The position numbers were made by a program, and so were the translations under genes. This document shows positions 14,642 to 20,463 of a stretch of 20,463 nt of DNA, piece by piece. The DNA comes from a virus. Position 1 is the first letter of the stretch; the number at the start of each line of letters is the position of its first letter. Under the pieces are notes generated by a model. It ran no database searches and was not told where the DNA came from. It was given only the letters and a program-made list of their open reading frames with translations. The DNA is taken from positions 1 through 20,463 of the IMG/VR virus record IMGVR_UViG_3300047476_000233; one strand, 5' to 3'.

Positions 14642-14926
14642 ATGATAAATTTAATATTAAACACTTTCGCATGGATCAAAGATGACTGGCAAAGCCATAA
14701 AATTCGTTTTATTGTTGAACTCGTTGCTTGGGCTATTAGCATTGGTTGCAGTATCACTATGGCTCTCACCGTTCCCAACCCCCCACTTCTTATCCTATAC
14801 CCTATTTGGATTGCCGGTTGCGCTATGTATGGTTGGTCTGCCTATACTCGTAAATCATTTGGTATGCTTGCTAATTATCTTCTACTCACCACAATCGACA
14901 CAATCGGACTAATTCGTATGTTATGA
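14642..14926 (+). CDS. Small integral membrane protein, about three segments
   Basis: 94 residues. Hydrophobic segments lie near 25-43, 47-66 and 72-92, after an amphipathic N-terminus (FAWIKDDWQSHKIRF). Conserved-looking polar and aromatic residues (WAISIGCSI, VPNPPLL, YPIWIAGC) inside the segments suggest a transport-type fold rather than a simple anchor. I recall near relatives in T4-like phages but no function. The start codon follows the -10 so closely that the message is likely leaderless. The stop overlaps the next ATG. Confidence 0.78.
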   Translation: MINLILNTFAWIKDDWQSHKIRFIVELVAWAISIGCSITMALTVPNPPLLILYPIWIAGCAMYGWSAYTRKSFGMLANYLLLTTIDTIGLIRML

Positions 14927-15525
14927 TTAGAGGTTTAGAAATAACTCATATGATAGTTGATGAACTTGCAACTCTAAATTCCTCATTTACAGATAACGAA
15001 GTAAAAAGGATTCAAACACTAAAGAGTCTAATTAAGAAACAGGCTGAACATAAGCTATCACAGTTGCCTAGTGAGTTATCAAGCGCAATTACTGCTCACT
15101 GTATTTTAACTGGAGGAGTAACAGCATCTATAGCACATTGGGAAGACCCAAATGATTTAGATTTTTATGTTGTAAAACCAGTTATGCTTCTCAAGATAGA
15201 GTCTCTTATAAAGAAACACATTGATTTAGTTGCAGACGTAAATCCAAAATATATAGAAAAGTTCGTTGATGGAAAGTGTATCACTGGTAACGCTGTGACT
15301 TTTACTAATGGTGTGCAAGTAATTACACGTGGAACGTTCGATGAGATGCATAAAGTGTTTGATTATATTCACTGTCAACCATATTATGATTTTGCATTTG
15401 ATAAGTTTTTTATTAGTAGAAAACAGTTTCATGCCATCATGCAGAAAAAATTAATTAAGAACCCAAATGGTGTTTCTGAAGTAGATAGAGAACAAAAATT
15501 CAAGGAACGTGGATGGAAACCGTAA
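14923..15525 (+). CDS. Nucleotidyltransferase-fold protein
   Basis: 200 residues, ATGA overlap with the membrane protein gene. LTGGVTASIAHW at Gly64/Gly65 followed by NDLDFYV with Asp78 and Asp80 is the DNA polymerase beta-type nucleotidyltransferase signature (GG/GS, then DxD). A later FDYIHCQPYYDFAFD region resembles a conserved stretch I recall from phage members. The third catalytic acid is not obvious. CCA-adding, poly(A) and antitoxin-type enzymes share the fold; activity cannot be chosen from sequence alone. Confidence 0.72.
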   Translation: MIRGLEITHMIVDELATLNSSFTDNEVKRIQTLKSLIKKQAEHKLSQLPSELSSAITAHCILTGGVTASIAHWEDPNDLDFYVVKPVMLLKIESLIKKHIDLVADVNPKYIEKFVDGKCITGNAVTFTNGVQVITRGTFDEMHKVFDYIHCQPYYDFAFDKFFISRKQFHAIMQKKLIKNPNGVSEVDREQKFKERGWKP

Positions 15526-15710
15526 AACTAGTAGTAAAATGGTTGCTCTTGACAGGAGGAATGTTATTTTGGTTTTTCGTGTTCGTGAATTACCTTCAAC
15601 CCGAAGAAAGGATTTATAATTGTGAACTTGCTGAAATATCTCCAGATTTTCCTATCGATGTGAAGAATGAATGTAGGAGACTAAAAAGTGGCAGAACAAT
15701 CTCAACGTGA
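15513..15710 (+). CDS. Single-pass membrane protein, conserved small phage type
   Basis: 65 residues overlapping the previous gene by 13 bases. One hydrophobic segment (about 7-27, VVKWLLLTGGMLFWFFVFVN) is followed by YNCELAEISPDFPIDVKNECRRL. The two Cys and the LAEISPDFP motif look conserved from what I recall of other phage proteins. A topology with the Cys part in the periplasm would be possible with a disulfide. Function unknown. Confidence 0.78.
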   Translation: METVKLVVKWLLLTGGMLFWFFVFVNYLQPEERIYNCELAEISPDFPIDVKNECRRLKSGRTIST

Positions 15711-15945
15711 AAAACATGGAGAGCGATTCTTTCAGAAGATTAAGAAGATCGCTCGCAAAATGAAACTTGCAAAAGAGTTTAATCATGAACATGCGTTAAA
15801 ACATCCACACAAGTACCATAAGGCGTCATTATTTAATTGCGGCAATGCTAACTGTGTTATGTGTATGAATCCTCGCAAAGCTTTCAATGAAAAGACTATG
15901 CAAGAACGTAGGTTTGAACAAGCTGAGAAGATTAAAGATGACTGA
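15688..15945 (+). CDS. Small conserved phage protein with CGxxxCxxC motif (GTG start)
   Basis: 85 residues. The GTG at 15688 has GGAG upstream at a workable distance, and the frame has no better ATG. Basic helical N-terminus, then HKYHKASLFNCGNANCVMCM with Cys51, Cys56 and Cys59, and NPRK. The Cys cluster with nearby His residues suggests a metal site. I recall this pattern from uncharacterised phage proteins. Confidence 0.78.
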   Translation: MAEQSQREKHGERFFQKIKKIARKMKLAKEFNHEHALKHPHKYHKASLFNCGNANCVMCMNPRKAFNEKTMQERRFEQAEKIKDD

Positions 15946-16096
15946 AGATAGACAAATGGTAATGATGGCTGTAATCGAAGGTAAACTCGACGCATCACAT
16001 GTAACTATGGAAGAAATCCAAGAGTTGGAAGATCGAGTCTTTGAATTAATCGCAGATCGTAAATCGCCATTTCAAACATGGGAAACACTACAATGA
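15938..16096 (+). CDS. 52-residue hypothetical protein
   Basis: ATG 15938 overlaps the previous stop by 8 bases; an in-frame start further upstream is less compact. The protein is acidic and helical (TMEEIQELEDRVFELIADRK). Overlaps on both sides support a real gene in this unit. Function unknown. Confidence 0.65.
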   Translation: MTEDRQMVMMAVIEGKLDASHVTMEEIQELEDRVFELIADRKSPFQTWETLQ

Positions 16097-16248
16097 ATAT
16101 GCACGAATTAGATGTTTTATGTGGTAACTTGCAGCAAGAAAATGAAGAACTGCGAAAAAAGATAGCTATGCTCGAGCAAGAATGTCGTGCACTTCGTGAT
16201 CAACTAAAATATGCTGAGGCACAGGTGTACAATGGTCCAACAATGTGA
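16093..16248 (+). CDS. 51-residue leucine-zipper-like coiled-coil protein
   Basis: ATGA overlap with the preceding gene. The sequence is almost a pure coiled coil: heptad-spaced Leu from LDVLCGNLQQENEELRKK through LEQECRALRDQL. The 3' end carries the next promoter: its -35 TGTACA is in the codons GTG TAC AAT, and its stop TGA supplies the TG of the extended -10. No Zn motif or membrane segment. It may dimerise or bind a host or phage partner. Confidence 0.65.
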   Translation: MNMHELDVLCGNLQQENEELRKKIAMLEQECRALRDQLKYAEAQVYNGPTM

Positions 16249-16254
16249 TATAAT
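16226..16254 (+). promoter_or_regulatory. Sigma70-like promoter embedded in a gene end, predicted leaderless start
   Basis: -35 TGTACA (16226-16231), 17-base spacer, extended TG, -10 TATAAT (16249-16254). The next ATG is at 16260, 5 bases after the -10. No Shine-Dalgarno. Confidence 0.84.
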
Positions 16255-16259
16255 ATATC

Positions 16260-16583
16260 ATGAGTTTGGAAGAATTCTTTGTAGCGAGTAATGATGACGA
16301 GATTAAAGCAAAAATTAGGCAGCGTAGAGCGCAAATGCTCGTGCACTCTTGCATATATTATGAGCTTAATGACAACATCATTAGCGACCATCTTTGGCAA
16401 AAATGGGCTGACGAGCTTGAAGAATTACAAAGGAACAATCCTAATTGCTGCAATATTGGGTTTTTTGACAGTGAATTCTCTAATTGGACTGGTGCAACAG
16501 GTAATCACCTACCGCACCGTGATCCTTGGGTTATGAGAAAATCACAATATATTATGATGTTACATAGGAATAAGTATGGATAA
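16260..16583 (+). CDS. Small phage protein resembling the Ia region of NAD-dependent DNA ligase
   Basis: 107 residues. IRQRRAQMLVHSCIYYELNDNIISDHLWQKWADELEELQ has the spacing of the N-terminal Ia helices of bacterial LigA (a Tyr-Tyr, then isD, then W or YD and EL..L), the part that binds the nicotinamide end of NAD. The rest ends in PHRDPWVMRKSQ. No nucleotidyltransferase domain or Lys active site follows, so it is not a ligase. I recall the family from many phages without known role. The resemblance is from pattern only. The next gene begins within its 3' end. Confidence 0.75.
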   Translation: MSLEEFFVASNDDEIKAKIRQRRAQMLVHSCIYYELNDNIISDHLWQKWADELEELQRNNPNCCNIGFFDSEFSNWTGATGNHLPHRDPWVMRKSQYIMMLHRNKYG

Positions 16584-17091
16584 GATCACATTGTACCTTG
16601 ATATGGACGGAGTTATTTGTAACTTCGAGAAGGCATATCGCGAGATGTGGAACGAATTTAAGTTTGATCGCGAACGTTTTCGTGAAGCTGTTGTTAATCG
16701 TCGTATCTTCGAAACACTTGAATGGATGCCTAACGGTGAAATATTCATCGATGAAGTCAAGCGTCTTGCTGATGCGTACAAGTTAAACGTAGAGATGCTT
16801 ACGTCTACTGGTTCTCATCGTACAGAGATGAAGAATGCAGCTATGGAACAAAAGACTGCATGGTTATGCAATAAAGGAATCCCTTGGAAGGCAAACTTTG
16901 TTTGCGCAAAGCCAGAAAAGTCTGCATACGCCATCGAAGGCAAGACTATCTTAATCGATGACATGCCAGGTTGTACTGAACCATTTATCGAAAAAGGTGG
17001 TATTGCATTCTTACACAATGATGCAGATTTTCGTGCAACCATTGATAAGTTGGATTGGTACTTAGACGAACGTACTAAGGAATTCGTATGA
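16576..17091 (+). CDS. HAD-family 5'-nucleotidase-like phosphatase
   Basis: 171 residues. Motif I LDMDGVI with Asp9 and Asp11, a motif II region MLTSTGS, and a late acidic motif ILIDDMPG place it in the HAD superfamily, closest in style to 5'(3')-deoxyribonucleotidases (NT5C type). It would dephosphorylate nucleotides and so shape the pool made by the reductase, or remove 3' phosphates from nucleic acids. AGGAA precedes the ATG. It overlaps both neighbours. Confidence 0.82.
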   Translation: MDKITLYLDMDGVICNFEKAYREMWNEFKFDRERFREAVVNRRIFETLEWMPNGEIFIDEVKRLADAYKLNVEMLTSTGSHRTEMKNAAMEQKTAWLCNKGIPWKANFVCAKPEKSAYAIEGKTILIDDMPGCTEPFIEKGGIAFLHNDADFRATIDKLDWYLDERTKEFV

Positions 17092-17750
17092 ATATCTTCT
17101 ATCTAAGTAAAGATCCTGTCGAGGCAGCACAAGCACATCTCGATAAGCATGTCGTAAAGATGATCTTAGAATATGCACAACTGCTTTGTACTGCTCATCG
17201 TATCAACGATGGTACAGAGCGTGTTGTGCTTTCTGATTCTGGTCGCAAAAAGAAAGTGTGGGAATTACCTGATGGTCGTGATAGTGTGTTGTATTCTGCT
17301 ACACATGCTAATCATCCTTCTGCTATCTGGGCAAGACAAACATCATGCAACTATGAATGGTTATACAAACTATTTGTAGCTACATGCGAAGAGTATACAT
17401 ATCGGTATGGCAAAGTACACGTTACTGACACTAAACTTAGACAAGTGCTTAAGCAACATCCAACACGTATTGGTAAATCTGAAATTTGGGTTGGACCGAC
17501 ACCTGCAATGCCTGACGAGTGTAAAGTACCAGGTGATCCACTTGCGTCATACAAACGTTATTATATAGATAAAAAGGCTGACATGGCAAAATGGACTAAT
17601 CGTCAGCCACCACAGTGGTTTATTGAAGGATTAAAACAAAAAGATGCCTACGTACGCTTATCAATGCAAGAATTGCAATCATTATTTCGAAGAGATCCTA
17701 AAAATGTCTCAGCGCGACGAACCCGTAAGTCAACCGTGTCCAGAGTGTGA
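17088..17750 (+). CDS. Pyr_excise-like phage protein with overprinted C-terminal tail
   Basis: 220 residues. MNIFYLSKDPVEAAQAHLDKHVVKMILEYAQLL is the typical opening of a phage family related to pyrimidine dimer DNA glycosylase-like proteins (PF03013-type, from memory). Conserved parts continue through HPSAIWARQ, WLYKLF and YYIDKKADMAKWTNRQPPQWF. The last 36 residues, from about DAYVRL, lie over the next gene in another frame and are Arg/Lys/Ser-rich. That tail is longer than I expect for the family. The enzyme activity is uncertain; DNA repair is plausible. Confidence 0.8.
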   Translation: MNIFYLSKDPVEAAQAHLDKHVVKMILEYAQLLCTAHRINDGTERVVLSDSGRKKKVWELPDGRDSVLYSATHANHPSAIWARQTSCNYEWLYKLFVATCEEYTYRYGKVHVTDTKLRQVLKQHPTRIGKSEIWVGPTPAMPDECKVPGDPLASYKRYYIDKKADMAKWTNRQPPQWFIEGLKQKDAYVRLSMQELQSLFRRDPKNVSARRTRKSTVSRV

Positions 17751-17895
17751 AGGTGAAATATATCGTACTCTTGAAACTGGTGGATTAATTTCTGATTCGA
17801 AGAGCATTCATACACGAGCTGGTACAGATTTTAATAATAGACTAAAGCAGATCAAAAAAGTATCTGGCCGAAAAAACACAATCAAGCATATCTAA
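17644..17895 (+). CDS. FmdB-type zinc-ribbon protein
   Basis: 83 residues. MPTYAYQCKNCNHYFE with Cys8/Cys11 and CPEC with Cys32/Cys35 give the zinc ribbon of the FmdB regulatory family, which is common next to phoH in T4-like phages. The C-terminal half is basic. It overlaps the upstream frame by 107 bases, and a Shine-Dalgarno is weak. The PhoH start overlaps its stop. It may regulate transcription or bind nucleic acid. Confidence 0.85.
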   Translation: MPTYAYQCKNCNHYFEEILKMSQRDEPVSQPCPECEGEIYRTLETGGLISDSKSIHTRAGTDFNNRLKQIKKVSGRKNTIKHI

Positions 17896-18653
17896 TGGTA
17901 ACCACAAAAAATACTAAAAAACCTAAAGCTGCCACCAGTGCACATGATGCTATTCAACAAGTATCATTAACAAAAAAGTTACCACGTCTTAAGATCGAAC
18001 ATCTTCAAAGAGTTGATCCATTAACTGATAACCAATCTCAAGCTTTCCATGCATATCATAAAGGTCGTAATCTGATCTTATCAGGTTCAGCCGGTACAGG
18101 TAAGACATTCTTGTCAATGTATCTCGCATTACGTGAAGTATTAGAAGGCAACGGACCATATAAAAAAGTAGTAATCGTACGTTCTATTGTACCCACACGA
18201 GACATTGGCTTTTTGCCAGGAGATGAGCAAGAGAAGAAGGAAGTGTACATGCTTCCTTACATCGACATCTGTACAGAATTGTTTGGTGAAAAGAATGCTT
18301 TCGAACGACTATTTGAGAACGGTCAGATTGAATTCCTAACTACATCATTCATTCGCGGTACTACACTAAATAACTGTGTTATCATCCTAGATGAGATGCA
18401 AAACTGTGTATTTAGAGAACTTGATACTGTAATCACTCGTGTTGGCCAAAATGCAAGGTTTATCATGTGTGGCGATTACTATCAATCAGACTTCGATAAA
18501 GACAAAGATAAACAAGGTATCGTTGGCTTTATGAAGATTGTCGAATCAATGAACTCATTCCACCACGTTGAGTTTAAGTGGGCCGACATTGTTCGTTCTG
18601 ACTTTGTCAGAGATTATATTGTCACTAAGGAAACTTTAAAAATCTCATCATGA
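17895..18653 (+). CDS. phoH: PhoH-like P-loop ATPase
   Basis: 252 residues. Walker A GSAGTGKT (64-71), Walker B CVIILDEMQN (Asp166, Glu167), and the characteristic VRSIVPTRDIGFLPGD and ARFIMCGDYYQSDF segments define the PhoH family. These proteins are ATPases of the helicase-like P-loop group, linked to RNA handling in bacteria and frequent in marine phages. The first 40 residues are a basic, low-complexity lead. The ATG shares a base with the preceding stop. Confidence 0.94.
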   Translation: MVTTKNTKKPKAATSAHDAIQQVSLTKKLPRLKIEHLQRVDPLTDNQSQAFHAYHKGRNLILSGSAGTGKTFLSMYLALREVLEGNGPYKKVVIVRSIVPTRDIGFLPGDEQEKKEVYMLPYIDICTELFGEKNAFERLFENGQIEFLTTSFIRGTTLNNCVIILDEMQNCVFRELDTVITRVGQNARFIMCGDYYQSDFDKDKDKQGIVGFMKIVESMNSFHHVEFKWADIVRSDFVRDYIVTKETLKISS

Positions 18654-18817
18654 GCAGCAATAGAGAAAGCGCCCAGCAGAATAGGCGTAGTAAGAAACGT
18701 GAACGTCCTGATTATGAAAATTCAAAACATATTCAGCACAAACTAAAACGAATGTTTAGTAAAGATAAGATTGCGAAATATAAACGATATGATCCAGAGG
18801 AAGATATTTACTCATAG
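18650..18817 (+). CDS. 55-residue basic protein
   Basis: ATGA overlap with the phoH stop. MSSNRESAQQNRRSKKRERPDYEN is strongly basic, followed by a Lys-rich helix and an acidic end (DPEEDIYS). It overlaps the downstream nuclease start. It could bind nucleic acid. I know no family. Confidence 0.62.
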   Translation: MSSNRESAQQNRRSKKRERPDYENSKHIQHKLKRMFSKDKIAKYKRYDPEEDIYS

Positions 18818-19481
18818 ACCTATCGATCTTGGTTATGATGATCTATTAACAGAATCAACCGAGGAAGGTAGAAAGTATGTCACTCCAAATGGAGAGAAGT
18901 ATCCATCCATTACAACTGTGCTTGGGCATTTTACAAAGCATCAGATTATGGAGTGGAGAAAACGTGTTGGAGAAGAAGAAGCTAATAAAGTATCTCTTCA
19001 TGCAACAACTGGTGGCACTGCGCTTCACAAGGTTTGTGAACGCTACTTAGATAACGAAGATGACTACTTACAAGGTGCGATGCCGCACGTGCAAGGAATG
19101 TTCAACTCGATCAGGCCAATATTGGATGAGCGAATTGGAGTGGTATACATGCAAGAAGTGCCGCTCTACTCGACGCACCTCAGACTGGCTGGCAGAGTGG
19201 ACGTCATCGCGGAATTCGATGGAGTACCGTCAATCATCGACTTCAAAACTTCAAAAAGAAGAAAAACCGAAGAAGACATCAAAGACTACTTCGAGCAAGA
19301 AGCTGCATACGCAGTGATGTATGAAGAACGAACTAAGAAGCCTATTGTTAACTTAGTTACCATCATGGCAGTTTTAGATGGACCACCACTTGTGTTTAAA
19401 GAACACAGAGACAATCATGTGAATGATCTGATATATAAAATACGATTATACGAAAGAGAAAAAGGAATTCGTTATGCATAA
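18789..19481 (+). CDS. PD-(D/E)XK exonuclease, RecB-like
   Basis: 230 residues from ATG 18789; an in-frame TTG at 18771 adds six residues. I prefer the ATG because MIQRKIFTHRPIDLGY fits the family opening I recall. Catalytic signature: His80 (TALHKVCE), Glu123 (MQEV), Asp138 (GRVDVIAEF), Asp151 and Lys153 (IIDFKTSK). YPSITTVLG near the N-terminus is also typical. Expected to degrade or process DNA ends in replication or recombination. The final ATG overlap leads into the ClpP-like gene. Confidence 0.88.
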   Translation: MIQRKIFTHRPIDLGYDDLLTESTEEGRKYVTPNGEKYPSITTVLGHFTKHQIMEWRKRVGEEEANKVSLHATTGGTALHKVCERYLDNEDDYLQGAMPHVQGMFNSIRPILDERIGVVYMQEVPLYSTHLRLAGRVDVIAEFDGVPSIIDFKTSKRRKTEEDIKDYFEQEAAYAVMYEERTKKPIVNLVTIMAVLDGPPLVFKEHRDNHVNDLIYKIRLYEREKGIRYA

Positions 19482-20148
19482 AAACAATCCGGCACAAGTC
19501 CAACAAAACTCTTCTCTTCAGAAGGCATTTGTAAACAAGTCCATTAATCAGTTACACTCATTCTACCTTTCAGGTAACATCGAAGATCCATCAGAGTATG
19601 TTGCATGGTTTGAATTGATGCGAAACGCAGGAGAACATGATGTGATTCAGATTCACATCAACTCATATGGTGGAGATCTATTCACTGCCATTCAGTTCAT
19701 GCGTGCAATCGCTGATACTCCAGCACACGTCATCTGTTCAGTTGAAGGCGCATGCATGTCGGCTGCTACAATGATCTTCTTGTGTGCAGATACATTCGAA
19801 GTAAGCGAGCATTCTATGTTTATGTTCCACAATTACTCAAGCGCAACATTCGGTAAAGGTGGAGAGATGTTTGACAACATTGTTCACGAGCGTAAATGGT
19901 CAGAACATCTATTAAATAGAATCTATGATGGCTTCTTGAAAGACGAAGAGATCGCATCCTTGTTACACAACAAGGACATTTGGATGGATGGCGAAGAAGT
20001 TCTAAAACGCCTAAACGAACGTCAGAAAAAATTTGAGAAATTGGCCAAAGATAATGCAAAGAAATTACAAAGTAAAGCTCCTGCTAAGAAACCCGCAGCA
20101 AAACAGCCTCCACGAAAAGGAAGTCCTAATAAAAAGCCAGTCAGTTGA
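19474..20148 (+). CDS. ClpP-like serine protease with basic C-terminal tail
   Basis: 224 residues with GGA before the ATG. ClpP fold features: INSYGGDLF (usually NSPGG), nucleophile Ser96 in EGACMSAATM, His119 in MFMFHN, and Asp168 in NKDIWM, giving a complete Ser-His-Asp triad. Instead of the usual ClpP end, residues 187-224 form a Lys/Pro/Ala-rich tail (KAPAKKPAAK and on). In phages such proteases either mature the head or act with host Clp ATPases; its distance from any head gene seen here favours the second, by inference. Confidence 0.88.
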   Translation: MHKNNPAQVQQNSSLQKAFVNKSINQLHSFYLSGNIEDPSEYVAWFELMRNAGEHDVIQIHINSYGGDLFTAIQFMRAIADTPAHVICSVEGACMSAATMIFLCADTFEVSEHSMFMFHNYSSATFGKGGEMFDNIVHERKWSEHLLNRIYDGFLKDEEIASLLHNKDIWMDGEEVLKRLNERQKKFEKLAKDNAKKLQSKAPAKKPAAKQPPRKGSPNKKPVS

Positions 20149-20176
20149 TGATTGTCTGCTGCAAGTAACAAAGCGG

Positions 20177-20205
20177 TTTACAAATATCGAAAAGTGTGGT
20201 ATAAT
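20177..20205 (+). promoter_or_regulatory. Sigma70-like promoter of the last unit
   Basis: -35 TTTACA (20177-20182), 17-base spacer, extended TG, -10 TATAAT (20200-20205). A 32-base stretch with AGAGGA lies before the next ATG at 20238. Confidence 0.84.
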
Positions 20206-20237
20206 ATCTCCTATAGAGGAAATATTTACTGCACAAC

Positions 20238-20463
20238 ATGGAAATCCCATTACCAATCAGTCTAGTTAGCATGCTGTTTTCAGCGACGATGAATACATCG
20301 ATTGCTGCTAATGGCACAGGAGAATGGCATTTTGGTCCTGATGTTAGCGAAAACTTTGCTTGTCAAAAAGCAGAGACGCTAGCAAGGATCGATGCCATTC
20401 GTTCCGTGGTTGGTGAGAATATCTTCATTGATGAGTTCTATCAATGTAAGGAAGTAAATGACG
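20238..20463 (+). CDS. Secreted protein with signal peptide (3' partial)
   Basis: 75 residues are visible before the window ends. The start ATG 20238 has AGAGGA about 17 bases upstream, rather far; an inner ATG at 20271 is possible. The N-terminus is hydrophobic up to TSIAAN, a plausible signal peptidase site near residue 24, then GEWHFGPDVSENFACQKAE with Cys42 and Cys70. The GEWxFGPDxSENxAC stretch recalls a small envelope-type family; the match is from memory. A secreted phage protein with its own early-type promoter could modify the host envelope. Confidence 0.68.
   Translation, partial: MEIPLPISLVSMLFSATMNTSIAANGTGEWHFGPDVSENFACQKAETLARIDAIRSVVGENIFIDEFYQCKEVND

Noticed and set aside
19060-19317. 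85-residue + frame with CxxC-like pairs inside the PD-(D/E)XK gene
   Set aside because: The main frame has all catalytic residues across this stretch. The Cys pairs come from reading common codons out of phase, and no ribosome site precedes it.

Overview
The window reads as part of the genome of a T4-like tailed phage (myovirus type) that infects a Gram-negative bacterium. The evidence is a class Ia ribonucleotide reductase pair (nrdA, nrdB) with a glutaredoxin, a close relative of T4 RNase H, a T4 Rnl1-type RNA ligase, PhoH, a ClpP-like protease, and a nested i-spanin/o-spanin pair, which only makes sense against an outer membrane. Every supported gene is on the + strand. The DNA is AT-rich, genes are packed with many ATGA-type overlaps, and no gap without a gene exceeds about 230 bases. 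I saw no tRNA, CRISPR array, IS element, integrase or attachment site. The host genus cannot be named from the sequence.

Layout. 1-3684 is a structural and lysis block: a KOW-containing protein cut by the window edge, a probable tail-fibre-like protein, an i-spanin with a lipoprotein o-spanin nested in its +1 frame, a second lipoprotein and a 68-residue protein. 3704-9527 is the nucleotide and DNA metabolism block: nrdA, a TTG-started 53-residue cysteine-rich gene, nrdB, glutaredoxin, a zinc ribbon, a GIY-YIG protein, RNase H and a DUF6433-like gene, closed by a strong terminator. 9528-10453 holds a 55-residue gene, a conserved phage gene and two strong hairpin elements. 10454-14598 is a run of small conserved phage proteins leading into enzymes that could act on RNA ends: a PTP-type phosphatase, an Rnl1-like ligase, a calcineurin-type phosphoesterase and a P-loop kinase. 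14642-16248 has a membrane protein, a nucleotidyltransferase-fold protein and small proteins. 16260-20148 has a protein resembling the Ia region of NAD-dependent DNA ligase, a HAD nucleotidase, a Pyr_excise-like protein, an FmdB zinc ribbon, PhoH, a basic small protein, a PD-(D/E)XK nuclease and a ClpP-like protease. The last unit begins at 20238 with a secreted protein cut by the window end.

Regulation is unusually legible. Seven promoters share one plan: a -35 box T(T/G)TAC(A/T), a spacer of exactly 17 bases, usually an extended TG, and a perfect TATAAT. They divide the window after 3700 into transcription units. In four of the seven the TATAAT lies only 5-7 bases before the ATG and no Shine-Dalgarno sequence is visible, which predicts leaderless mRNAs (RNase H and three others). 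The other three have 27-32 bases between TATAAT and ATG, with a Shine-Dalgarno-like sequence in between. In one intergenic region the loop of a terminator hairpin is itself the -35 box of the next promoter.
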